Below, piece by piece: positions 39,493 to 49,790 of a DNA stretch of 64,000 nt (position 1 is the stretch's first letter; every line of letters starts with the position of its first letter). The notes below the pieces were generated by a model. That model was not told where the DNA came from. It searched no databases and worked only from the letters and a program-made list of their open reading frames with translations. This DNA comes from Paralichthys olivaceus (Eukaryota; Chordata; Actinopteri; Pleuronectiformes; Paralichthyidae). The position numbers and the translations under genes were made by a program. The DNA lies in contig NC_091112.1 in assembly GCF_024713975.1 (NCBI RefSeq), positions 6,696,501 through 6,760,500 of the forward strand. The letters are read 5' to 3'.

Positions 39493-40991
39493 GTGAGATA
39501 CTCGCTCTGTTCCCCGCAGACGTTCTTCTGCTCTGCGCCGCTCGCTCCCGTCTCCACCGCCGACGATGTCGAACCTGACTATCACCTGGAAAACAATCTG
39601 CTCCAGAGTCGTCGCGCTTGTTTGAGGCCTCGCATCTGAACAAATCAATCGTTATTCATTGACAGCTGATGAAGGTGGAAGATGAAATCATTTCTAAATG
39701 AATTCTATGTGTTTCGTGTGTAAATACTGAGCATTAAAGCACTAAATGAGGAATGTCAGCATGTGGCGACGTTAACCGGGCACATGTTGTTGTTGTTCGC
39801 CTCATGAGGACCATCGCTCCCGCCGCTGCAGGATTTTATACCAGAAAATAGACACAGCCGTTTTAAACCCACCAAACAATTATAGAAAATATGAAAATAT
39901 TACTCTTTGTTTTTAGTTACTTTGAAAACTAGAAAATCAGCGGAGATTATATTTGTTCCCTCTTGTTTTCATTTAATTGAATAATATCAATTTTTGTACA
40001 TTAAAAAATGTGATTTCCTCAAAGTTTCGTTCATCAGTGAAACACAAATCCTTCAACTCGTCAGATTTAAGTGATGTTCAGATTTACCAACAGAGTTCAT
40101 GTAAATAAAGTTGTTATTGTGTCATAAGTCTCATGAGCAAGGTAAATAGTGTTATTAGATTATTTGAGCTAATCGATAATCAAAGTAATAAATGCAGATG
40201 TTTAGTTTCCACTGAAGTGCTTTCACTATATTTGAAGCTGACAGATTTTCAAATGCACGCTCCAACATCTTAGATATTATTTCACCGTGTCCGGATATTA
40301 ATGTGTAGCTTTAAATTGTTTAGGTTTTAATCAGGTGTCAGTTTTTTAAAAAGACTTTCTTATAAAATTCATCTAAATTATATTATTTTTCCACGACAGC
40401 AGATTCATACAATAAAACAAGTCAGGAAATCTTTAGTCCCTAAATTCACTACATTTAGTTTCTATCACCTGATATAACCAAAGTTTTCCTCAATAAAACA
40501 TCTATTCTGTTATGTTGCAGGACTTTTTTTGATTATTACACAAAATCAGCGTGTTTAGTTAGAACATTAATTTTTTGTTGTCTGTTAATCTGCAGGTTTT
40601 TTACTTGATTAATCGAGTGATCTTTCGGTCTCAGTTGCACAATATCCTTGAGTACAAGATCATCATTCATCTAGTTTTGTCTGACTGACTGTTTAAAACC
40701 CAAATCGTAAGTTTACACGCTGAAGGATAAGCAGCTGGTTCTGATTAAACTGATTAATAAATTGTCAAAGAGTTGTTGGTTAATTTTAAATTGATTAATC
40801 GATTAATTAACAACTTGTTGCAGCTCGAGTTAAAACTTTAAAGTGTTTTTATTGTTTGATCACATGACGTCAGTGTTGGACTGAGAATTGAGAATTACAC
40901 ATCTGTAATCAATATATTATTAACTGATGATGTCAATGTTGAATTTTAAGGTGCAGTCGGATCAGAATTGGTCCAAGCTGCAGGAACCGGT

Positions 40992-42410
40992 ATGGAAGAA
41001 GAAATAAAGATGGCCGAGACAGAACAAGGAGATGATGCAGGCAAAGAGGGAGAGTCCAGTGCAGACATATCCATCAACAGCAGTCCCATCAAAAGAAGAA
41101 GGGGGAGGCCACAAGGTTCGAAGAAGCTGAAGGTTTGTGTAACGGACGTCAGCCTCATGGAGCTGGTGTCAGGCATTTCCAACGGTGGGTCCACGCAGCC
41201 CCAGAGAGGAAGAGGGCGTCCAAAACTCTTGATTACAAAACACACAGAGCAGGAGGTGTCAGGGGATGCTCTTAATTCTGTGCCAACTCACAGAGGTAAA
41301 GGGAGGCCCAAAGGGTCCAAGAACAAGACCAGTAAAGGAGACAGTACACCTAAGAAAAGAGGCAGACCCAAAAAGTCTCTCAGCAATAACACCCCTGGGA
41401 CTGAACAATTACCCAATGGTGGCTCTGTGCCACCAAAAATGAAAAGGGGTCGTCCAAAAGGATCCGTGAAGCGTGTGTCAGAAAGTGGTAAAGAGGGGGA
41501 AGGCAGTTCTGTAAAAAGGAAAAGAGGCCGACCAAAGGGTTCTCCTAACAAGAAACCCAGACTGCAGACAGAGGTGAGCAGCGAGGGGGAGGCAGATACT
41601 GACGGAAGCCTAAACTCACCCACAGAAAGGGTGGGAGGTCGGCTCAGGTCAACACAGTCAAATGGCATCTCGGACACGCCTAAGAGACGGAGGGGAAGGC
41701 CAAGAAAAAACCAAGTCACAGATGGCTCCCAGCCGGTTAAAAGAGGAAGAGGTCGACCCAAAGGCTCTTTGAACAAGAAACGCCCTGCTTCTAAGGTGCA
41801 AGGTACGATAAGCCGGTCTCAGAGGGTACAGGTCAGACCCCTACGACTAACATCCTCACCACCATCCAAGAGGGGAAGGCCAAGGAAGAACCCACTGCCA
41901 ACACCTGTGGAGCGGAACAAGCCAAAAGTATGGAAACCGCTCGGACGGCCGAGGAAGTACCCGCGCGTTGATCCTCCAGAGGGCGCTCCGACAGCCCCTC
42001 GCAGAAGTCGCGGTCGGCCTCGCAAGTCCGAGTCCAAGAAAGGTGCGCACCTGCGCAAGCGTTTGCCCGCCACATCCTCACCGAGCAACCCTGACCGTGC
42101 ATCCCAGAGAAAAAGCGGCCAGGCTCTAAGTACTGCAAAAAATGAAGCTGTTGTACCGCGGAAACGGGGACGTCCGAAAGGTTCAGTAAACAAAAATAAA
42201 GCTAGAGTTGAAACAGAGCTGGACAGAGCGTCAGCAGACGGTTCAAAAGAAAAGAGCGATGCTCCTGCTGTTGAGGAGGAACATGAAGCAGAACCAGCAG
42301 AGGAGGAGGTGGAGCGCGACGTGCAGACGACCTCCACCGAGCACATGGGCAATACTGAAGACATGCTCATCGAACAAGACGCAAACTTTGAAGTCAGTGA
42401 CCAGGCTTGA
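40992..42410 (+). CDS. Multi-AT-hook (HMGA-like) chromatin protein with twelve AT-hook cores
   Basis: This is a predicted nuclear protein of 472 residues from a single coding exon. The start ATG (40992, context accggtATGG) is the first in frame after the 5' UTR splice acceptor at 40950/40956; codons before it in this exon are open but lack an ATG. Twelve GRP cores flanked by basic residues lie at about residues 38, 75, 104, 124, 153, 179, 235, 254, 295, 318, 341 and 393. Most fit (K/R)RGRPKGSxxK or RGRPRK. AT-hooks insert into the minor groove of AT-rich DNA. The tail (about 425-472) is strongly acidic (EEEHEAEPAEEEVE), as in HMGA proteins, and no other domain is visible. The overall layout resembles HMGA and the multi-AT-hook proteins described in Xenopus. 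It lacks the exon structure of HMGA1/2, so I give no gene symbol. The role in chromatin architecture is inferred. Confidence 0.9.
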   Translation: MEEEIKMAETEQGDDAGKEGESSADISINSSPIKRRRGRPQGSKKLKVCVTDVSLMELVSGISNGGSTQPQRGRGRPKLLITKHTEQEVSGDALNSVPTHRGKGRPKGSKNKTSKGDSTPKKRGRPKKSLSNNTPGTEQLPNGGSVPPKMKRGRPKGSVKRVSESGKEGEGSSVKRKRGRPKGSPNKKPRLQTEVSSEGEADTDGSLNSPTERVGGRLRSTQSNGISDTPKRRRGRPRKNQVTDGSQPVKRGRGRPKGSLNKKRPASKVQGTISRSQRVQVRPLRLTSSPPSKRGRPRKNPLPTPVERNKPKVWKPLGRPRKYPRVDPPEGAPTAPRRSRGRPRKSESKKGAHLRKRLPATSSPSNPDRASQRKSGQALSTAKNEAVVPRKRGRPKGSVNKNKARVETELDRASADGSKEKSDAPAVEEEHEAEPAEEEVERDVQTTSTEHMGNTEDMLIEQDANFEVSDQA

Positions 42411-43890
42411 TGAACTGACCAAAAAGTTGCTGTAGTAGTTGTTTTAAAACATAGAATCAATCTTTGTCAATGAAAACATGTTTTTAACGGTCGGGTAGAA
42501 AAGCAGGATCAGCGGCTCCTTTCCTGACTAACTTGTTCATTTTGTTTTAAAAAAAAAAAAAAAAGATTCCTTTATTTCTGACATCTGAGTAAGCAGTACT
42601 AAAAGTCTTTTACTAGAACTGGTATGTAAAGTATTATTATAGACTGTTCCAGTTTTCATTTAGCTTTCAGGTGTATTGTTCGTCAGTTTAAACGTGACAG
42701 TAAATCTGGTGCTGGGAAAATGTTGGGAGAGATGAGAGAGCAAAAAAAAACAAACAGCCGAAGTGGTGGCGTCACATCCGCAGCGTCTGTAGCTCAGTGA
42801 AGTCTCTCACTGACTTTACTTAACTTTTAGGTCAAATAAAATTCCTGTTCATGGACTTTATTTCCATGATATTCTAGGATGAACTTTTTGAATTGATCAA
42901 AGTCAAATCATGATATGAAACCATATGAGGTCTCTTAAGCTCCGATAAGCTACTTTCAGACGTACACTGAAGTCGAGAAATGTTCATAGCAAATTTATAT
43001 TTTAAGAAAAGTTCTTATCAAGTTGATTTCCTGTGGTTCATCAGTTACATGTTAAAGGCACCTTAAACAGAAATAATGACAGCAACGAGATGAGATTCAC
43101 ACAATCCTGGACTGGAGTTTTAGTCATTAACATTATTCTAAATGTTGACGATATCTTTGATTGAACTGAAACAGAATCTGGAAGTGGCAGCTTCACTTCG
43201 GCTCTCGGTTGAGCGTCTGTTGGGAGAGTTTGAAGAGAAAATATGTTGAAATGTTGTCTCTTTTTTTTGTCTAAATGCCATTTCACACTTGATCTTGTCG
43301 TCACATTTGTTTTGCCTTAATTGTCAAAGCTTTGAATGTATCATCAGTTTCTTTTTTAATTTAGATCAGTGAGTACTCGTGCACAGACCGGCCTCTTAAT
43401 GTTGTTCTGTGAAATGCATTCCTGGACTGGACATTTGGCCTTCCTGCCGCTCTGTAGATTTCCTCCTCCACTTGAAGCAATTTCAGTTTTGAGTTAAATG
43501 TGTTTTCCACCCTGTCCTCCAACGTTTGCTTGTAGCTGTGAAACTTTTTATTTTTTTAAATAACTTCATGAGATTAAGGTGATTGGGTTGAATCCATTTC
43601 TTTGCTTTTGAGCACCTTGTGTAAATATATTTCGCGTGACATGACTTGTACATTATTACTCATATTAACACCTCTGTGGCCGGGTCAAACATGAACGTTT
43701 CCAAAATGCCAAATTGTGCTTCTGTGTGTCCAGTTCTGTAAAAAAAAAATACTGTGAGGTGACAGAGGTGAGGTCGCATCATGATTCGATCTGGCCTCGT
43801 CGAGTCAAATGCTTTTAAGGAGACATATTTGGATTTTGTGTGTTTTGAACAAGAATCCAATAATTTGTGAGAACATGGTCTTGAAATAAA
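42411..43890 (+). other. 3' UTR of the AT-hook gene
   Basis: Non-coding AT-rich sequence follows the stop. AATAAA signals lie at 42835-42840 and 43885-43890, consistent with short and long 3' ends. A poly-A run of about 16 is at 42548-42563. Confidence 0.5.
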
Positions 43891-44180
43891 ATGTTGATCT
43901 TGCCGTTTTATTTTTCACAGTGTGTCGTTTCGTTCTTGCTCTTTAACTCTGCGCAGTTGAGATTAACGACGTCAGACATAGAGAGAAATAAGTTGATAAT
44001 AGTGTTGCAGCTCCACCCTCACCAGTCTGATGACGTGACTCATGCACAAGCACTTGAGTAAAGCTAAGTCAAAGATCGTGTTTGTTCTGACAGATGAGTC
44101 ACTACGCCTCCGAAACCACCAGTGAAAGAAAAGGGTGTGAAGTAAAAAAACAAACAGCAACAGTGCTTTTCATTCAAAAC

Positions 44181-44726
44181 TATTTTTTTTTAACAAATTT
44201 TTTTTTTCAGTTTTTTGGACAAATTTTTTTTTTCTGTTTTTTGGACAAATTTTTTTTTTCTGTTTTTCGGACAAATTGTTTTCTGAGTTTAGAAAGCATT
44301 TGAAACAATAGACGCATTAATTCCTTTATTGAGAGCTTGATTTAATGGAAACAAACATGACGGCTCGTTTAGTTTAATCAAGTTTGACTTCGATCTGGGT
44401 TTAAGACACTGGGAGATAGTCCTGTCTTTAAGTCACACAGATGTATTATCATTAGTTTGTCGACTCTGCGGTTGTTCAGAAGGAAAGCCCTTTCAGATCT
44501 GCTGAGATGGGGCATGTACTGTATGTGCGGGCAGGAGTCACCATAGGTCCATGGCAGTCACTTGCAGGTTGGAGGTTCTTGCAGGAGTTCGAAGTATCTC
44601 GATGATTTAGAAAAAAAAAAACACGACAAAAAAAATTGTCCGAAAAACAGAAAAAAAATTGTCTGAAAAACGGAAAAAAAAAAATTTGTCCAAAAAACAG
44701 AAAAAAAATTACTCAGAAAAACCTGT
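44181..44726. repeat. Inverted repeat with 26-bp tandem arms
   Basis: The left arm (44181-44288) carries T-rich units beginning ACAAATTTTTTTTTTC and ending TTTTTTGG. ACAAAT recurs at 44193, 44219, 44245 and 44271, an exact 26-base period. The right arm (44610-44726) carries the reverse complement (TTGTCC, AAAAAACAG, A-runs) with TTGTC at 44636, 44659 and 44686. About 320 bases of unique sequence separate the arms. It could be a foldback or MITE-like element or a cruciform-forming minisatellite. Confidence 0.85.
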
Positions 44727-44954
44727 TTTTTTGTTTTTTTTCAAGTGAATGCAATACGCTTCCGTAGAATAATATACATTTTATAAAGAAAAAAAAACGG
44801 ATTTTTGGAAAAAGTTGTGTAAATGAGTAAAACTTCAATCCTTCTACTCCTTAGATTTGAATGATGTTCAGACTTATAAATAAAGTTTGTGTAAATAAAG
44901 TTGAAATAAGTAAGTAATCAACTTCCTGTGTGGCAGCAGATCATAGAAGCTGAG

Positions 44955-45171
44955 TGACGTCACAGGTTGGGCTTCGGCTTGTTGTCTTTGGTGAGTGGAA
45001 TTTGGATCAGAGTGATACCTCCTCGCCGTGTCCCTGTCTGTGTTTGAGCAGGGAACACCTGGTCACACCTGCCAGGTGACTTCTGTCCTCACCTCCTGTC
45101 TCCAGAGACAAGAGACAACCCGAGACGAACTTGTCTCTAATGCTCGGATCGTTTCAGTGATTAAAACACAG
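44955..45171 (+). promoter_or_regulatory. Possible tmem79 promoter and non-coding first exon
   Basis: A perfect palindromic cAMP-response element TGACGTCA occupies 44955-44962. A good donor (aaacacag|gtaggt) follows at 45171/45172. It could splice to the acceptor at 46511 (ctcttcacag|gg) that precedes the tmem79 ATG. The join is inferred. Confidence 0.35.
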
Positions 45172-45193
45172 GTAGGTCAGACTTTCACTGTTC

Positions 45194-45195
<2 letters not shown>

Positions 45196-45247
<52 letters not shown>

Positions 45248-45276
45248 TTTGTGTGTTTGTGTGTGTGAGTGTGTGT
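45196..45276. repeat. Compound (CT)n(GT)n microsatellite
   Basis: About 15 CT units pass into GT units with TTT interruptions, inside the presumed first intron of tmem79. Confidence 0.9.
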
Positions 45277-45536
45277 CTCAGGTTTTCAGCTCCAGCCCTG
45301 AAACCTCTCTTCTGAGAGCGTCAGGCCTGAGTCTCAACAGCTCCGTGTGTTTTTCTTGAGCTGATCTCGTTCGAGAGCTTCAGTGTTTTTGTAAAGATCC
45401 ATGTGACGCATTCAAACCAGAAACAACAAGGAAACTGAAAAATACAACGAGGAAGGAAATCCATTCCTCTCCAGATAAATGAAGCAGGTTCGAAAACATT
45501 TAACCCTGCAACATGTTTACTGTCACAAAGACTCTT

Positions 45537-46026
45537 AAAGATTTACATTTAAAACTTGTACAAATCCACTTCATTATATGAGTGTGTCACAAATATACAC
45601 GTGTATATAAAGATTTACATTAAAATTCTACTTCATGATTTACATATATAATGAATATAAAGACTTGTGTGTATATAATATATTTAGATTCATATACAAT
45701 TCAAATCATCCACTTCATTATGAGTGTATAAACATATATATATTAGTATTAGTTTAAATGTGTACATGTGTGTATATATATATATATATATAAATATTTA
45801 GAATCAAAACATGTATATACAGTATATAGATTTGGATTTAAAACCTACTTCATTAGAATGCGTATGGACTAGATGAATTATAGACTTGTGTGTATATACA
45901 AAGATTTAAATTCAAAGTGTTGAAACATCTACTTCATTATGTGAGTATTAGAAATATAAAGACTTGATAGTATATACAGATGGAGATTCAAAACATGTAA
46001 AAAAAACGTTCTGTGTATATATAAAG
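45537..46026. repeat. Degenerate AT-rich tandem repeat
   Basis: The motifs 'aaagatttacatt', 'ctacttcatta' and 'gtgtatata' recur at irregular spacing of about 60-135 bases (CTACTTCAT or CCACTTCAT near 45566, 45628, 45710, 45845 and 45930). This indicates a decayed minisatellite with a unit of about 60-85 bases. Confidence 0.6.
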
Positions 46027-46325
46027 ACTCAGACAGCGTCATGTGTTGCAGGAATGCAGCCATGTTCATTTAAACATTACTCTTGAATTGTATCAGTGTT
46101 TTCTGTTAATAAATGTCCAGTGAGAATAACCTCACAGATAAGTAGCAGTTGGGTCAGACGGGTTTGTCACGTCTCTGTCTCGTTGTGTGTGTACGTATAA
46201 ACTTGTGCGTAGAGTTAAGGTCACATTTATATCGATATAGTTTATTTTTTAGCAAACTTTAAATAGAATTTTAATTTTTCTGACGTCAAACAGCACAAAC
46301 CTTTAAATTACACACACACTCTGCT

Positions 46326-46327
<2 letters not shown>

Positions 46328-46385
<58 letters not shown>

Positions 46386-46387
46386 GG
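46328..46387. repeat. (GT)n(GA)n microsatellite
   Basis: About 24 GT units are followed by a short GA run, upstream of the tmem79 coding start. Confidence 0.95.
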
Positions 46388-46624
46388 CAGGGTCATACAC
46401 ACAGAGCAACACACCTATGATAAGCACTGAACTTTGATTTGCAGTTTTTTATTCGGCCTGACCGGAGCAGGATGTTGTTAGAAACTTTGTCGTCATTTCA
46501 TCTCTTCACAGGGAAATCTACAGATGTGACCTCCAGCAGCTGGAGGAAGTCTTGCTAACAGTCCTGACTCTGCACAGAGCGACGGATATCGACCGAAAAC
46601 CAGTATTTAAAAAGTTTAAGAAGA

Positions 46625-47389
46625 ATGTCCGGCCCCGGTGGTTTGATCTCAGAGTTGATAGTGGATGTGGCATCTTCACCTGATGGTCCAACTGCAAAGC
46701 CACCAGCAGACGGTGGTGTGAATCCACCATGTGAGGGGAGAAAGAAGATGAAAGGTGAGGAGGAAGAAGAAGATGAGGTGTTAAAGGAGGAGGAAGATCA
46801 TGGAGACGAGGAGGAGGAAGAGGAGGAGGCGATCAGCTCTGCTCATCTGGAGCCGTGCACGTTGCCGTGGCCTGGAGACAAAGACAAGAGGCCTCAGGCG
46901 GACAACGATGGAGCGTGGTCAGAGAGAGGAGTGTCAGAGCCTGAAGAGAGGGACACTGGGATCAGCACAGGAAGTCAGGACCTGTCCGAGAAGCAGAGCG
47001 AGGCCTGGAGAGACAGAAAGAGCAGAGCCAAGTGGAGGGAGAGCATGCCTGAGGGAGAGAGGTGGAGGGACGACGAGGTTGAGCCGCGGCGGGACGACCA
47101 CGGAGACGGCTCTCAGGCAGACGATGAGGAGGAGGATGATGAGGAGGAGGAGGAGGAGGAGGAGGAGGGAGGAGGAGAGCAACACTGGATGTCAGAGAAA
47201 GCTGCTCTGTCACCACAAGTCACCATCGTGCATCCGTCCTGTAAAAGTCTTCCAGAGGAGAGTCGGCTCTTCATAGAGAAGGACGCCGAGTCACAGGTGG
47301 AGCCCGACGCAGCCGCACAGCTCCACCCAGAGTGGACGGAGGAGGAGAAGTACTGTGAGTGGACGACGTGTGTGTGTGTGTGTGTGTGT

Positions 47390-47430
<41 letters not shown>

Positions 47431-49426
47431 GGGGGGTTCTGCAGTGAAAGAGATATATATATAAAAGATAGTACAATTTAATACATTTCCCCAGGAGAAG
47501 CATTGGAGACAGTAAGGTGTGAAGTATACATTAAATACTCAAACCTGTGCATCAGTGGCGTAGATATTAAAACAAATGTCGTAATGACTTCCAAGATGTC
47601 GTCATCAAACAATGACAAAGACAATTAACTGAGGCTTCACATTCAAACTAACTGTGAGTATATTTACTGTAAAATCTAAGATCTAAGATCAATTAGATCC
47701 CAAGTAACGTTTCTACAGACGGTACGATGAAGACCTGCAAGAACCACATGTTCTAAATCCAATTAAAAAAGTCAAAAGACACATTTATCACACTTCTTAC
47801 TCGTGACGCAGCGCTGAAAAAAAATCCTCATCTTATTTCAATTAACTTTGGTGACATTTTAAATCTTTGTTAGCGGGACAATAGAACGAGGACAGGAAAC
47901 GAGAGGACAAGAGATGGCAAGCGACAGAATTCTCCCCGATCATCCAATTTCTTAATCCTTCTAATCCTGCTTTTCTAACCGTTGAGAGATTTCCTTCCCA
48001 AACATCCTCTTCTGACACCTATTAAATAGAATTAGGGCAGATTAAGTCAGATTATCATTAAGTGAGAGGCTCTTTGTGAATGATCCTAAATTATCCTAAA
48101 TCCCTTTTTTTCCTTCTTCTTGAAAAGAATAGAAAAAACACGTCAAATCTGAGATTCTAAATTTGAGGAACACCAGAGCTGTGGATTTTACATAATTTAT
48201 CGATTTCAGCCAGATCCTGTTTGCACAGAAAGTTTTGTTTACTTTAACGTTCTCTTTTCTGCTTGATCTCGTATAAGAAGACGTCTTTGTGACCTGTGTG
48301 TGTTTCCTCCGCAGATCTGTGTGAGCGCATGTGCAGTGTCAAAGTGACGCTGGGTCTGTCGACGGCGGCCGTGGCGCTCCTCTTCCCTCTCATGGTGTGG
48401 GGAGGCTACAAACTCCTCCCCTTCGACCCGCCGCTGCTGGGGAGCGCCCCCCTCAGGGTGGTGTACACACTGCGCTGCTCCTTCTTCGCCATCATCCCCA
48501 TCCTGCTCGGTACGACCCCAGCGTCTGTCGCGTGTTTATTCACAGAGATCAATGTAAATAAAGATGGAGGACGTGGCTTCCGCTTTTTACCACTGTTAAA
48601 AAATGAAGCCAAAACCTCTGTGAACTCCACCATCTTGTGCTGGTGATGTCACGTGGGGCCAGAGTCTGTGCAGTAGGAATCTCAGTGTGGAGCTGTCACA
48701 CACGCTGCCGACCAATCGCAACTCAGTCTCTAACATGGAAGAGGCCGGGGTCTATGACCTGTGCTGCAGCCAGCCACAAGGGGGCGATCCAGATGTTTTT
48801 TTTCCTGAGTCATCATGTCGTCCATCTTTATTTACAGTCATGAGGTTTATTGCACATTGAAGCAAACACAAGATGATGTAACTGTGTTAACTCTCCGCAG
48901 GCGTGCTGGTGCAGGGCGTCGCCCGCCTGCGTCACAGTGAGCTGAAGCCGCTCTTCCAGAGCAAACTGCTGAACAGGGAGGTCGCCGTGCACTGGCACTA
49001 CGTCAACGAATCACTGGCCCTCTTCCTCTTCTTCTTCCTGCAGCTGGCCGTCATGGCGAGCTACATCAGCCAGGAGCTGGTCAAACTGGTGCCGCTGCTC
49101 ACCATCATATTTGTTTTTGGCAGGTACGAATGATTAGGGTCCAAATCCGGGAGGAATGAGGGGGGGGGGGGGGGGGGGGGGGGTTTGCTGGTGAACGTGA
49201 AACACTCACCTGCTTCTTTTCTTTCTTTCCCAGACTCATCTACTGGCTCTGCCTCTCTCTGGGCAGCAGCTTCCGAGGCCTCGGCTTCGGCTTCTCCTTC
49301 TTCCCCATCCTGGTCATGCTGGGCGTCAACCTCTACTACATCTGCTCGTCAGTCGGGGTGGACTCGGTGTTCGACATAGAGCCGCCCACCACAGCTCCTC
49401 CTCCCATGCAGCGCTGGTGGGGTTGA
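46625..49426 (+). CDS. tmem79: Transmembrane protein 79 (mattrin)
   Basis: This multipass membrane protein is known in mammals from epidermal lamellar-granule secretion and barrier formation. Loss causes the matted mouse phenotype, and a role as a regulator of Frizzled/Wnt signalling has been described. Exons 46625-47354, 48315-48509, 48901-49123 and 49234-49426 join in phase to 446 residues. The N-terminal half (about residues 1-240) is hydrophilic and very acidic, with long Glu/Asp runs. The C-terminal half has about five hydrophobic segments: VALLFPLMVWGGYKLL, YTLRCSFFAIIPILLG, ALFLFFFLQLAVMASYI, LVPLLTIIFVFGRLIYWLCL and FFPILVMLGVNLYYIC. It shows the TMEM79 signatures LRVVYTLRC, RLIYWL and SFRGLGFG, and ends QRWWG. 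A 5' UTR acceptor lies at 46511. The gene converges with mef2d, matching their neighbourhood at human 1q22. Confidence 0.93.
47369..47438. repeat. (TG)n microsatellite and G-run beside the tmem79 exon 1 donor
   Basis: The repeat starts about 15 bases after the GT donor at 47355 and runs for roughly 30 TG units with one interruption. It ends in a G-run (47428-47436). Confidence 0.95.
49160..49183. repeat. Run of 24 consecutive G in tmem79 intron 3
   Basis: An uninterrupted G homopolymer lies in the 110-base intron between 49123 and 49234. The length may be unreliable because homopolymers are prone to sequencing error. Confidence 0.85.
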
Positions 49427-49790
49427 AAGACAACGTCCGAAAGGTGACGAGGTCAAACGCAAACACTTTAAAAATCACGACAAAACACTCGCACAAAAAA
49501 CCTGGCTTGTTCTTTGAGCATCTTTTTAAAGTTATAATCCTTAAGATTGTAGATTGTGGTCACTGAGGTTTGGTTTCAGACTCAACAGAAGAAGAACCAA
49601 TAAAGTTAATTTACAGAGCAGCCAAACAAACATGTTTCTACAAAGTCAGTAAATATAAATTCATCAGATCTAAACCATCAGATTTTATCAAAGATATAAA
49701 AAACAACCAGTTGTTGGAAACTGTTGATTACATTTCTTTTTGTGGACATGTTTGATAAACATGTTTCCTGTGGCTGCTTCAAAATAAAAG
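49427..49790 (+). other. 3' UTR of tmem79 with poly(A) signal
   Basis: Non-coding sequence after the stop contains AATAAA at 49783-49788. The short ORFs inside are not gene-like. Confidence 0.55.

Noticed and set aside
41288..42460. Long minus-strand ORFs opposite the AT-hook coding exon
   Set aside because: They are shadows: repetitive basic codons on the + strand give open antisense frames rich in Gly, Leu and Pro. No start context or domain supports them.
46934..47276. ORFs on both strands in tmem79 exon 1
   Set aside because: They come from the GAG/GAT repeat read in other frames (Arg-rich or Leu/Pro-rich), not from independent genes.
48296..48646. ORF reading through tmem79 exon 2 into intron 2
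   Set aside because: The conserved protein requires the donor at 48509/48510; beyond it the frame no longer matches TMEM79.
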